Under the pieces are notes generated by a model, which searched no databases, was not told the DNA's origin, and saw only the letters and a program-made list of their open reading frames with translations. Below, one piece after another: positions 24,901 to 35,642 of a DNA stretch of 64,000 nucleotides (positions are counted from its first letter, which is position 1; every line of letters starts with the position of its first letter). The position numbers and the translations under genes are program-made. The stretch lies in NCBI RefSeq assembly GCF_036785885.1, contig NC_092312.1, positions 16,076,001 through 16,140,000 on the forward strand, in the 5' to 3' direction. Origin of the DNA: Coffea arabica (Eukaryota; Streptophyta; Magnoliopsida; Gentianales; Rubiaceae).

Positions 24901-27900
24901 AGAGAGAAAGAATTGGGGGCTAATGGGAAGAACAAGTATATTTGTTAAAATTTGGTATAAAAAATTTATTTTTAGGTTCCAATAAGTCATTTCCGTTAAT
25001 TTTAACGGATTCCATCACCTGTACAATTTAGTTCAAAGCATGAGGTGTCATTTTGTATGTTTTGAAACCACATAGGCTTTTCTATCTATTAGGTTTCCTA
25101 TAAGGGGCTTTTTTGTTTTTTTACCCAAAATTATATGAACACACATTCTTAGTGCTGCAATAGATTAGGTATTGCAACAACAAAGACAGCTACCAAAAAG
25201 CCATCAAATGATAGTTCCAATAAAAATATGCCAGATTAACCAAGGAGAAGGAACAGAAAACAGTCAAACTCATCCACAAGAATAAATACCCGAAACGTTA
25301 AAAGTTCTTAAAATTTGCTAACCAACACCACAAAGATAAGAGTAAATCCATCTTCCTTTACCCATACTATTCATGTTCGTTTTTGCTAAGCATCTTCTTT
25401 TATTGACTGTTTTCAAGCATCTCTACTACTCTGACAAGCAACCACTACTTCCAGTAACTTTATCCAGAAAACAACCACACTAGCTCTGTAACATTCCTTA
25501 CTACATGTCCAACCTGTCAAATCTACTAAAGAAAGAGCAAGCTCTAGCTAGTGATGCGTAGAGCCAATAAGCATAAATGTGACAATAGACAACAGTCTTT
25601 ACTTATATTATCAGCAGGTTGGAGTAACTCTTTTGCTCAAATTGAGATCTCTTATTACAGGCAATCTTGTCAGATGCTTTAGTCATAATGCTAAAATTTT
25701 CAGTAGAACAGCATAGTTCCTAAAAAATCTTTGACATATTTCTGAAATATTAAGTTCGGCTAGATGTTGAATGTGTTAATCTTATATAGAACTCTTATGC
25801 TTTTAGAATGAAGTAGGATGATGGCATCTCCAGCAGAACCAATGTACGTTTAAGTGGGTAAAGTTATAGGTCAAATGCACTGTGTGCATTGTTGAGTGGT
25901 GCATGAATTCAAACATACACAGCACATAGCCGCTAGCAGCTTCAACACTTTTCAGCACAAAAATGAGGCTATTTCCAAATATTAATGCATGTCAAATATT
26001 ATTTTCAGGTTTCACTGCAATGGTTCTAGACTCAATAAAGGAGAAACAAACCTTTGCATACTGATACTCTATTATGGTCTCAATACTTCTCTTAATGATT
26101 CCACAAACACGACATACGTAACCAATATCATCTTTTAGTATAAAAGAATGATCACACTCGTCTGCATCCTCAGCCGCAGGTTCATCACATGAAGGTTCTA
26201 CAGCAGTTTCCTACCAGACAAAGAAAAGGATTGCAGTGTTGAAGTCAATGCTGAAGGAAGTTTGAAAAGGATCAAGTACTGACCGCAGAAAGTAATAATT
26301 CTTCCTTTTTTTTAAGCAGAAAGTAATGATAAATGAACAATTAATGATTTTGATTCACCCGGTGACCAGGTAGTTTAGTAATATCTTTACAAGTAAATCA
26401 TCAAAGGTATCTGTAAAAATTTCATAGCTGATAAATGAAAGGACAGAGAATAACACCTTTGAAGATTCCATTGCAAATGTCATCTCTTTCCAGATATCAT
26501 CCAGGCCATCATCATTAGCGCTGGAGTGCTCATTGTCATCCATGTCATCCTCTAACCCCACATAGACACCTTTATCATTCTTATCTTCCATCTGACTGAT
26601 CGAGCTGACAACTCCTGCTCTTGAACGTTGATTCTGAGAAGAATTATAATTTACAGATAATATGTAAACCATGCATCACAGTATGATAATCTACAGTACA
26701 ACAACATTGCATATAGATATTGGCAAATTAAAAACTAATCAAGGTAGGAATTTACTTTCAAAGTTCACACAAACATTAAAGTTATCAAACTCTTCTTGTC
26801 TACCTTGCAATTAAATCAGCCTTTGCCCACTAAGTTGCACTAGGCATACATCTAAATCTTCTTTCTGAACATTGTAAATATAATGAATGTATAGGATTTA
26901 AAAAAAAAAAATATCACCATTCATAAACCAATGATTGTTAAACAGTGTCTCCCATATGGATTCTTACTACATGTGTCAGTCTCCAAAATCAAGAAGCATC
27001 ATAATCTAGAGACAACCTTTCTGTGAGGATGATTAGGTTGCTTCATGTGCATGAAATATGTATAAAATCGGGACCATGGGAGGCAACTAATTTGGAAGTC
27101 CAGATAATCTAACACATAAATTATACAAAGAGATTGAAATTTTTTCGCTTAGGCTGCCACAGTTTTCCTTCTTAGCCAGTAATGGTGCTAAAACTATGAC
27201 GTGATCGAGTATTTCACTTTCAACACGATTCCATAATCTAAAAAGTAAGGCAATGCTGATCCAAGATAAGTAAGCAAATTTTGTTGAGGATTATTAATCT
27301 ACTATTGCCAACCGATTATAACACAACCATGTTGTTTTGTACAATATGAGGTAACATAAGTAGATCGATAAAGCCCAGGAACATTTCCTGTGTTTAAACT
27401 TCTTAGAATTCAAAGATGGCTTTAACTTACTACAACTGTGCCATGTCTGAAGAACAACTATTCACCCAACATGCAGAAAAAGAAATGTCCATCGGTAATT
27501 CAATGAAAATTAAGAATAAGAAAAGTGGCACTATTCACATGAGGAGGTTTTATTTCTCTGTTTTAAGAAATTTCTCCTTCGATGTTTTGTTGCCATAATC
27601 CTGATTGAAATATGATTCAATAAAATCTACCCATATTCATCAATAAGGAATAGGAAAAAGCCATGAAAAACAATCTTCCTCTTTCACCTCAGCTACAAAA
27701 TTTCAAAGACATTCTACACAATCCTTTCCTTAGTCAAGATTGTGCCCTAAATCCCTTTTTCACTCGCAATGTCACAATGCAAGGAAAATTTATCATTTGA
27801 ATGACATGAAAAGAAGATTCTGCAGAAGTTATCAGCAACTGATTCTGTCAAACTTCACAAATTAAGTCTTCGGATAGCCAGTTTCTCTCTCTCTCTCTCT

Positions 27901-28641
27901 TTTTAATCTGGTTTTGTCAAATTCTACTTGATCAATGAATAAAGTATATGTCATGTTTATGGTCCTTCCATCATGATCCATACACTCTTTTACTCTGGTA
28001 TGTCCAGCAACAGAAATTTAAACATTATATACATGCAGTGCAGAAATGTCCCAAACATCAAAGTTGATGTTCAGAAAAGATTTGTTAATTGTTTGTGCAT
28101 TTACTGAAATAAACTTAATTAATCATAACACACTTACCTCAAAATCCTTCAATAGCAAATTTCTACCTGGATCTGGCAACACAATCTCCTGGTAGGGATA
28201 TGCAGAGCCCTCATTCCTGAGGTCTTCATCATCTGAATCAAGAATGACAAGAGGCCCAGCTAGAGGGAGATGCTGTACCCCTGGAACAGACTGCAGTGGA
28301 GCAACAGTGCTTGCATCACAATCATCTTCCACATCAATGACATCAACAGAAGTTGATCCCTTTGTCTCAAACGGCTTTTCACTTGAGTAGTTTTCCAAAT
28401 CCAGATTAGCAAGTGTAGGATCAACTGCACAGTAAATACCTAATAACAGTCGCCTCCGACAAATAAGGTCCTCCATATCCTTGGTAACACTTCCATATTT
28501 TCCAGAACCCAATTCTTCCAGCACACTAGACGTGGTAAACGGATCAGAATAGTCAATAACTTTTGCAGAAAGTTTTTGTTTCTTCACATCCAATTCCTCA
28601 CGCCAACATGCAGAACCAGATTTCATGCCTCCAATTTTCAT
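21963..28641 (-). CDS. DRD1: DRD1/CHR35-like SNF2 chromatin remodeller (RNA-directed DNA methylation)
   Basis: Four exons on the minus strand, 28138-28641, 26457-26633, 26052-26210 and 21963-23735, give 870 residues. The acidic N terminus has CHR35-like phrases ([30 protein letters not shown]). Exon 3 encodes the zinc-ribbon-like [19 protein letters not shown]. The last exon holds the SNF2 ATPase: Walker [10 protein letters not shown], the DEGH box ([16 protein letters not shown]), [12 protein letters not shown], and a C-terminal helicase half ending [21 protein letters not shown]. This clade acts with DMS3 and RDM1 (the DDR complex) to bring RNA polymerase V to chromatin for siRNA-guided methylation. 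The start is uncertain: ATG 28695 adds 18 residues, but GTGCAG at about 28671 looks like a splice acceptor, so I chose 28641. The stop TGA lies inside AG|GTGAGT, a perfect donor, so an intron in the 3' UTR is possible. Intron 3 carries a MITE. Confidence 0.92.
24685..25135. mobile_element. Mutator-like MITE in the large DRD1 intron, 9-bp target duplication
   Basis: AAAATTATA at 24685-24693 and 25127-25135 flanks a 433-bp element. The ends GGGTAAAAAATAAAAAAGCC and its inverse are the start of roughly 140-bp inverted arms that include TGTGGTTTCAAAACATACA, CCTCATGCTTTGAACTAA and GGTGACGGAAT. Long inverted arms with 9-bp duplications are typical of Mutator-like elements. There is no transposase. 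A truncated relative lies at 63510-63893. Confidence 0.8.
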
Positions 28642-29268
28642 CCTCTTCTGTGTTTTCAAATTAATATCTGCACCGAAAATAGTAGTTAAGCACAAGAACT
28701 TTTGACTTTCTTATGAAGTTTGTTATAGCATCTGTAATTGCTTCCGGTTTAGGAGAACAGCCTGGCAAATGGACATCTATAGGAATTAGCTCATCAACCT
28801 CGTGGCAGTACTATGAGAATCAGTACTGAACATCCCTCCTGTAATTGGACGTGAACCCATTTCGTATGATGCGAATTGCCAGTTTGCTTTGATTTATTAA
28901 ACAATAGGACCTCAGATTAATGAAGATTACTTTAATGGCCTATTTTGCAAAAAGACCCTGGTTTTAAGTTCAAAGCCCAATAACTTCTAAAACCAAAGTA
29001 AATACAGCCGTGTACAAACTCTTAAATGAGGAAAACAAAGTATAAAAAGAACAAACATGATAAGAACTGACTAATCTTTTAAGATGTGCATGTACTGGGA
29101 AGAAGAAACAAAGATGATACTTGTTATAGCCTCATAAAGACATACCAATGAACTTATCAGAAAAGCATACTTATAAAAGACAAATCATCAAGGCCATGCA
29201 ACAGGATATATTGGAAGATGCATGAAGTGCTATACTGCCACTGAAGCACAGTATAATCCACAACACGG

Positions 29269-29439
29269 GGGTGTGTTTGGATTGGAGATTATTTGGAAAA
29301 ACACTGTAGCACCTTTTGTGATGTAATATGTGTGAGATAAAAAGGTGTTTGGAAATTGGATTTATGATGCAAACTGAGTGAATAATATTCGGGATTTTTT
29401 TTTTTTTTTTTTTGCAAATTATGCTAACCAAACAGACCC
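29269..29439. mobile_element. Short MITE with GGGTGTGTTTGG / CCAAACAGACCC ends
   Basis: A 171-bp segment starts GGGTGTGTTTGGATTG and ends CTAACCAAACAGACCC, imperfect inverted termini. It includes a 20-base poly(T). No clear target duplication. It lies upstream of the DRD1-like start codon, probably in its leader intron. Confidence 0.55.
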
Positions 29440-30343
29440 ATTGTCACACTGCAGAACTTTGAGTTTCACAGCAATTGGATAGTCTCTCAAACTAAGCACA
29501 ATCCCAAATGAAATAACAAGCAAAACCACGGATTACAAGGCCAACAGACCAGAGTATTTTGACGGATTTTTCATCATTCACATGTTACAAGTTGACATAA
29601 CAGCAGAACTCCTTATTTATTTTAGAAAAGTCAAACTGAGAGTCTATCAATTTGGCAGCCGCTGAATATCAATAATACAACCATAAAAGATGGCAAAAAC
29701 TAATGATTGCCTTTACCACAATTATACATCATCTACCTGGTTGAAGACAAAATAAAAGCTAGATTAGGAAGCTGTTACGATAGACATCAACGATTGCATA
29801 GGGCAGGGAATATGGTAAATAAGAACTTGTTTCTAATCATGCAAAGACCCACATGTGCCATGTCTAATTGAATTTTACGAAATCAAACAATAACTAGCAC
29901 GCCTTCCATACATGAAAATTTCCATTTAGATGAAAGTTTGCTCTTGTTTGGATGAGGTAAAGGCTTTCATTAGATAGTGTCAATCAGTGTCCAGCAGATG
30001 TAGAATATATATAAACAAACAGACGAAAGATAATGGATGTTCATCTTCAGAAAATGATTACAGCGACTCCACAAACTTCCAAAGAGATCACAATAGCATC
30101 ATAAAAGTTGATCTCACTATGCCAACAAAGAGTAGGCTTCTGCAAGTACCTTCAAGTACTAAATAAGAGAAGAGAAGACAACAATGGAATTTAATTAACT
30201 GAAACAAGTTTTGCTTGAAGCTTCACTCAAGATAAGCTCAAATTCCAATTTTTCTTTTCTTAACATTACCACTCAGACATTTTGAAGTTCAAGAAAGATA
30301 TATGCTGCAACTATTTTTTTGGAAGAGATGAAACAAATCCAAG

Positions 30344-30661
30344 ATGCGTGAGTCAAGTTTCTTTGTCATTCATCAATCCCATAAAAGGGCAACGGTAGAA
30401 AGAGCATGCCCAAAAAGAATTGTTCGCATGAAGGCAAAACCGAGTTTATTAACAAAAGGAACAAATAGTTTGCACGTAGGCGGGCGTGGGCATGCGGGGA
30501 GGCCAACTCTAGTGAAGTACCAGAAGTTAGAGAGGAGATACAGATACGTGTTCCGCAGAGGTAAAAGAATTGCAAGTGCGAGCAAAGTGACACTTATGAA
30601 TAAAAAATCCAAGCTTCAGAAAACAAATAAAATTCAGAAAATGCTGTACCAAGATGGATAA
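30344..30661 (+). other. 105-codon basic open frame, doubtful gene
   Basis: An uninterrupted plus-strand frame of 105 codons, very rich in Lys and Arg (for example RGHAGRPTLVKYQKLERRYR). No family is recognised. It lies antisense to the presumed 5' leader intron of the DRD1-like gene, and the opposite strand is also open. It could be chance or a remnant; I would not call it a gene without expression or conservation. Confidence 0.15.
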
Positions 30662-30793
30662 CGAACAACAAAAACAAAGCTCAACTCCCAAAACATAACT
30701 ATTCATCAGACTATGGCATATTTGCAACTACAATTACATGCATTAACATCAATGTCTTAAATAAATAGGCAATACGGGAAACTGGGATGTTAC

Positions 30794-31190
30794 CACTGGG
30801 TCCGTAAGGCAGGAACCTTTTTCTGGACACCGGCATTCTCTCTCCTCTTTGCCAGCCAACCGTGGTAGAGCCCATTCTTCTCCCCAATTCTTCTATAGAC
30901 CCCCGAAAAAAATCATGGTTAATTTAATTCATTCGCTGTAAAAAAACCCATAAAACCATTTCAAAGAAAATTCAGGTCAATCACAAAATCAAGAACCCAT
31001 TTATATTCAGGAAGAGAGTGATGAATTTTCACTGCAAAGAGGGAATGACTGACGTTGCTTAATCTGGCGCTCTGCCGGTGGGCTGACTTTGCTATCACAG
31101 CAAAGACGGTTCAAAGCATGCTTCTTTCAAGCCAAGTACGCAAGACAGCGAGGGACAATGGCGAGCAGGACTGACAAGAGGGGTTTTACT
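30794..31190 (-). other. Possible non-coding leader exons of the DRD1-like gene
   Basis: On the minus strand, 31054 to about 31185 ends in a donor (CAAC|GTCAGT), and 30794-30892 is bounded by an acceptor (TCTATAG) and a donor (GTG|GTAACA). Base composition is more exon-like than the surroundings. Joined, they keep a frame of about 50 codons open without an early ATG and with no recognisable product. The simplest reading is 5' leader exons of the DRD1-like gene, which would then have a leader of about 2.5 kb before splicing. A small unrelated gene or a pseudogene remains possible. Confidence 0.3.
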
Positions 31191-31210
31191 GGAAAATTTG
31201 GGGCTTTTTC

Positions 31211-31220
31211 CTTTTATATT
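31211..31220 (-). promoter_or_regulatory. TATA-like box upstream of the candidate leader exon
   Basis: On the minus strand the sequence reads AATATAAAAGG, about 30 bases upstream of the presumed leader exon. A Mutator-like MITE abuts it, with its target duplication (31219-31227) overlapping the edge. Function is inferred. Confidence 0.3.
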
Positions 31221-32480
31221 GGGATAAGGGTTAATATCAGAAACCTCCCCTGAGGTTTCTTCTAATCACATCTAGTACCCCCCATGTTTTTGAAATCACA
31301 CTTAGCACCCCTGGCAGTAGGATGTGACAGGTTGTCCTAATCAAAAGGTGAGAAATTACCCAAAAACCACCAACACCAGCAATTTTTTAAGCGGGGAAAT
31401 GCTGGAAAACCAATGCTGCTGTAAACAATCAAGGTATAATTCCCTTTGTATCAAATGCTCAAGCTACTCTAAATGGTGGATCTCAAGCCGAAACTTCTGT
31501 TAGCATTAATACTGCTGCAATAGTGGCCTCTAACACTATTACTAGCAGTTTCTCTATGATGTTTTGAGAGTGCTAAAGGTTCCCCGCAATCCTTGCTTTT
31601 GGTATCTGAAGTAGTTTAGGTACTAGTCTTCTTAGCTCCCAACAATACTGAAGCAATGTTAGCTTTTGTGGACAATTTTTTTATAAGTGGTGCAATGTGC
31701 ATCTGATTTATATTTCCTGCCACTTATGGTGCTGTTTGACTAATCTTAGAGCTACTTGTGTATAGTTTTGTGCATTGCAATCCTCACCATCTAAACAACT
31801 AGTTGTAGATGGTGTTTTTGTTCAGAATTGGATTGCAATATAAGGCTTACGTATCATGTTACTAGACTGATCCAATGTAGTATCATGGACTATGTAATTA
31901 GTGGAGAAGGGGCAGGGACGGTTACTGCTGTTAAAGGTAGTATAATTACTCGCTGTTGTTCTAGTGTTACAACGTGTACAAATGATGTTACACCGTGTGA
32001 GACGGTTACTGCTGTTAAAGGTAGTATAATTACTCGTTGTTGTTCTAGTGTTACAACGTGTACAAATGATGTTACACCTTGTGCAAAATGCACACAAGCT
32101 TCCGGAGTGCAACCGTTCCGGTCCCAGGTCCATAATTAGTTATGCATCTCTATATCGCCAAAATCTCTGATAATTAGTTATAACGTTCTTTTTATTACAC
32201 TTTTACACCCTCAGCTTCTAAATTAATATCATATGCCTATTTATTTCTATTTTTATCTTCTAAAATTCACTAATCATTTTAGGCTTTGGGTAAAAGTGGA
32301 ACAAAAATAAAGTCTCTCTCCTACAATTCATTTTTTACTACCATTTTCAAATAGAGGGGCTAACAAGATACCAAAGTTGTCATTTCAGGGGTGCTAAGTA
32401 TGATTTCAAAAACATGGAGGGTGCTAGATGTGATTAGAAGAAACCTCAAGGGAGGTTTCTGATATTAACCCTTGGGATAA
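31219..32480. mobile_element. Mutator-like MITE with 9-bp duplication TTGGGATAA
   Basis: TTGGGATAA at 31219-31227 and 32472-32480 flanks a 1,244-bp element beginning GGGTTAATATCAGAAACC and ending in its inverse. The inverted arms are about 85-90 bp and include GAGGTTTCTTCTAATCACAT and CATGTTTTTGAAATCA. The interior is unique apart from an 84-bp tandem duplication. It encodes no transposase. The 9-bp duplication points to the Mutator superfamily. Confidence 0.85.
31918..32090. repeat. 84-bp tandem duplication inside the Mutator-like MITE
   Basis: A unit containing GGTTACTGCTGTTAAAGGTA and GTTACAACGTGTACAAATGA starts at 31918 and again at 32002. The two copies are nearly identical. Because 84 is a multiple of three, both strands show open frames with repeated peptide; these have no coding support. 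Confidence 0.8.
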
Positions 32481-33413
32481 TTTCAGAAACCTACCTTGAG
32501 ATTTCTGACAATATCACTAGCCTCCAAGTTTGTGAAATTACACAAATCTCCCGTGAGATTAAGATTTTGATAACAAATTAGTCCAATTAGAAAAAGTAAC
32601 GTTAAAAAAATACTTTATGGAGAGAGATGAAACTTTGATTCGATAAATACCACTTATGCATGTATATAAGTTGTATTAGTAAAAAAATAAAAATATATAA
32701 AAGTTAGAAATAATTGATACACATATTTCATCACTCAAAAAATTCACATTTAATAAATTAAATAATAAAAATAAGCAATAAAACTAAACTAATGATCACA
32801 AGATTCAATAAAATGGATTAGTCATATCTTTTAACATGATGTTTGCTATGATTCTTGTGATTTTAAATAGAAATTTTTTTAAATTTGCCTTTCTTTCCCC
32901 TCTTTCATTAGGTATAGTATATCAATTAATGTTATTTTGTAAATACAAGTCATCACTCATCATTAAAAAAAATTTAATAGTTACATTTTGTTAATTAGTG
33001 CTCTAATTACTTGATTATTAGATATTAGTAAAGGAGAATGGAGGGAAAAGAAAGGTAAAATTTTAAAAAAAAATTCTGTTCAAAATCATAAAAATCATAG
33101 CAAATATCATGTTAAAAAAGATAACTAATCTAAATGTAAACTTTTTGAGTGATAAAATGTGTGCATTAATTATTTCTAACTTTTAATTATTTTTACTTTT
33201 TTTAATAAAATATAACTTATATACATGCATAAGGGGTATTTATGGAATCAAAGTTTCATCTCTCTCTTTAAAATACTTTTTAAATGTTACTTTTTTTTAA
33301 CTGGACTAATTTGTTATCAAAATCCTAATCTCATGGGAGGTTTGTGTGATTTAACAAACTTCAGAGAAGGATAGTGATATTGTCAGAAACCTCAGGGTAG
33401 GTTTCTGAAATTA
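32474..33413. mobile_element. Near-complete foldback element, arms about 430 bp
   Basis: The left half, from ATAATTTCAGAAACCTACC, is matched almost end to end by the inverted right half, ending GGTAGGTTTCTGAAATTAT. Paired landmarks include GAGATGAAACTTTGATTC with GAATCAAAGTTTCATCTC, TTAACATGATGTTTGCTATG with CATAGCAAATATCATGTTAA, and TTAGAAATAATTGATACACA with its inverse. A loop of roughly 90 bases at about 32920-33010 separates the arms. It abuts the preceding Mutator-like MITE, which appears to have inserted at its left edge. No convincing target duplication was found. A transcript would form a long hairpin. Confidence 0.8.
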
Positions 33414-34199
33414 TAATACATTTTTTGTTGTCTTTTTTAGCTAGGTGGAGAACACTGAGTTTACAAGTGGACGGTGTGCACAGCGCCAAGTAATCAGAGA
33501 GCATCTGTTTTTTATCATACAGATGGATTATTTTTAAAAAATTTTACAATAGTTATGTATATGAAAATTTTTTATTTTAGATGTTTTTTGGATTATTTTT
33601 AGAGGTATTTTTAAAATATATTTTGAAATATTTTAATAATTATAACTTTTTTGAGGCATTTTTTAAAAAATTTTACATCATCCATCGCCACCACTACTCT
33701 CCCTCCTCCTCCCCCCTCTCTCCCTCGGCTATAAAAGTTTTGATAGTCGATACTTATCAGCGTGCTAAAAAAAATCTCTTTTCTATACTTAAGAACCTAT
33801 TTTTAATTAAAATCACAATAAATTTTTAATATAGATTGTTAAGTGCCAAAAAAGAGTAATTTTTTGTATCATTGAGTGGTGTTGAAATGCAAAAAATTAT
33901 TACTCATTATTTTTATCGTAAATTTTTTATGGTAAAAAAAAAAACATGATTGCAAAGGATTCTAGCATTATGAATTTATCTAAACTCGTACCCCTTGGCT
34001 AGTCCAGGTTACCCCACCTCTAGTGACCTCAAAATTTTGCTAATTGAGATAAATTTTCAAATACATGTTATTGAAAATTAAAACATCTCATAGAGAAGAT
34101 ATATTCACATTTTTCCGCTCTATTTTTATAAGTGATCCTTATTGTGTTCCTTTCAAATCAATTATCAACACTTGATCCTATGAATATTTTCTAACTCAC
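33414..34199. other. AT-rich intergenic DNA with a partial MITE-like segment
   Basis: At about 33510-33720 a segment with TTTGGATTATTTTTAGAGGTATTTTT-like phrases, followed by a CCACCACTACTCTCCCTCC pyrimidine tract, resembles the left half of the element at 34200-34915 and is probably a truncated copy. No gene. Confidence 0.4.
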
Positions 34200-34915
34200 A
34201 AAGTCTGCTCCATTTGAATTTGTTATTTTTTAGAGTGTTTTTGAAATATTTTACTGTAATAGTGTATATGAAAAACTTTTGATTATAGATCTTGTGATGT
34301 TTTTTGAGGTTTTTTGGGATATATTTTGAGATATTTTTAAGGCTCACTAATTTTTGTGATATTTTTTAAAAATTACCACCACTCATCATTGCTACCACTT
34401 ACTCCTCCTTCTCTTTCTTCTTACTCCTCCCTTCTCCCCCCTTTTCCTTCCATTTTCTTCCATCTCTTTCCTTCTCATTTTTTCCCCCTTTCCACTCCTC
34501 CCCTCCCTTTCCCCGCCATTCCTTACCCCTCCCTTTCTTCCCCCTCTAGATCTAGCCAAAACCAAATCAATACCTTTAGTTATGACATCACGACCAGATT
34601 GCAATCCTTTTGGTCACGATCTAGCCAAGGCTAGATTTTGGAAAGAGGGGGAAGAGGAGAGGTGGGATGTGGCAGGAAAGGGAGGAGGAAGAGAGAGGGA
34701 AAGGAAAGAGGAGCAATAAGGGAATGGTGACGATGGGTTATGGTGATAGATGGAAGAAAAAAGTATATATTTTTATTTTTTTATGTATTTGGAGTTATTT
34801 TTTATATATTGTATGGATATAGTATTTTTTTGAGTTATTTTCGTTTATATATATTATCATAACATTGTATATGAAAATTTTATTTTTTCAAAAAATGAGA
34901 AATCCAAACAAAGCC
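34200..34915. mobile_element. MITE-like element with pyrimidine/purine foldback interior
   Basis: The right end reads, on the minus strand, GGCTTTGTTTGGATTTCTC. The left end near 34205 carries a weaker counterpart (CATTTGAATTTGTTATTTTTT). Sequence next to both ends is shared in inverted order (GTGTATATGAAAA / TTTTCATATACA). The interior switches from a pyrimidine-rich tract (about 34395-34550) to a purine-rich tract (about 34640-34720), as in the element at 5776-6728. Boundaries are approximate. Confidence 0.5.
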
Positions 34916-34941
34916 ATTGATATTGGGATTATTAAAGAGGG

Positions 34942-35046
34942 TTCAATATTGATTTTGACTTGAGTTTTTTTGCCAAATTGAATAAGTGACCAGACAATTG
35001 AAATGCCCAAACCCTAAACGCAAAGATGAGCTTTAGAGATCCAACT
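34942..35046 (-). repeat. Dispersed repeat, inverted copy of the right window edge
   Basis: This 105-bp stretch (starting TCAATATTGATTTTGACTTG and ending TTTAGAGATCCAACT) is nearly identical to the reverse complement of 63897-64000, which runs off the window. It lies in anonymous intergenic DNA; similarity stops at 35046. It marks one end of an unidentified repeat family. Confidence 0.8.
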
Positions 35047-35460
35047 CTAGTAATGGTTCTATACAAATTTAGATAGAGAAATTGTTACTGTTTGGAACAA
35101 ACAATCCACATAATTGTTTTCATTGCCATCCCGCTCCTAATGAGATGGGTTTTTATTCTTTCCAGAAATTGATCCAACAAAAAAGTTGTATCTCAACATA
35201 ATTTCACAAAGAAAACCAACTAAAAATGTTTTAAGCTGATTGAGATAGATTTAATTACTATCGATAGTAATTGTACAGATACTACCAGGCCTACAATTTG
35301 ATCATTTAAATAAGTATGTGCAATACAATTCAAAGAGGTTCTGCAAAAAGAGGGATGAGTGTGGAGCAGTGGGATTTGTCAGCCAAGACTCACTCGTCAT
35401 TGGTGGCGGTGGCGGTCAAGGTGGCCGCGGGCCCATGGAGAAAATAAGAGAAACGATTTA
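35047..35460. other. Intergenic DNA, nothing recognised
   Basis: No gene or named repeat. A GC-rich patch with GGTGGCGGTGGCGGTCAAGG at about 35401-35420 has no long open frame. Confidence 0.4.
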
Positions 35461-35598
35461 GGGATAATTTCAGAAAACTTCATTAAGGTTTTTGACTATT
35501 TCATTTAGTTTTTGTTTTTGAAAATTTTAAAATTACACTTACCTGTCTTGATTTGACACTTTGGTAACCAAACCTTACCTGTTTTCTGAAATTATCCC
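35461..35598. mobile_element. Small MITE with GGGATAATTTCAG ends
   Basis: The 138-bp element starts GGGATAATTTCAGAAAACTT and ends GTTTTCTGAAATTATCCC, clear inverted termini. They match the ends of the foldback at 32474-33413, so it is an internally deleted member of that family. No clear target duplication. Confidence 0.7.
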
Positions 35599-35642
35599 AA
35601 CAATTTAAAATTTAACATTAAAGTTGTCTAATTTTTTTTTGG

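Noticed and set aside
31822-32139. Opposed 103-codon frames with repeated peptides
   Set aside because: Openness results from an 84-bp tandem duplication (a multiple of three) inside a MITE. Both strands are open, which argues against coding.
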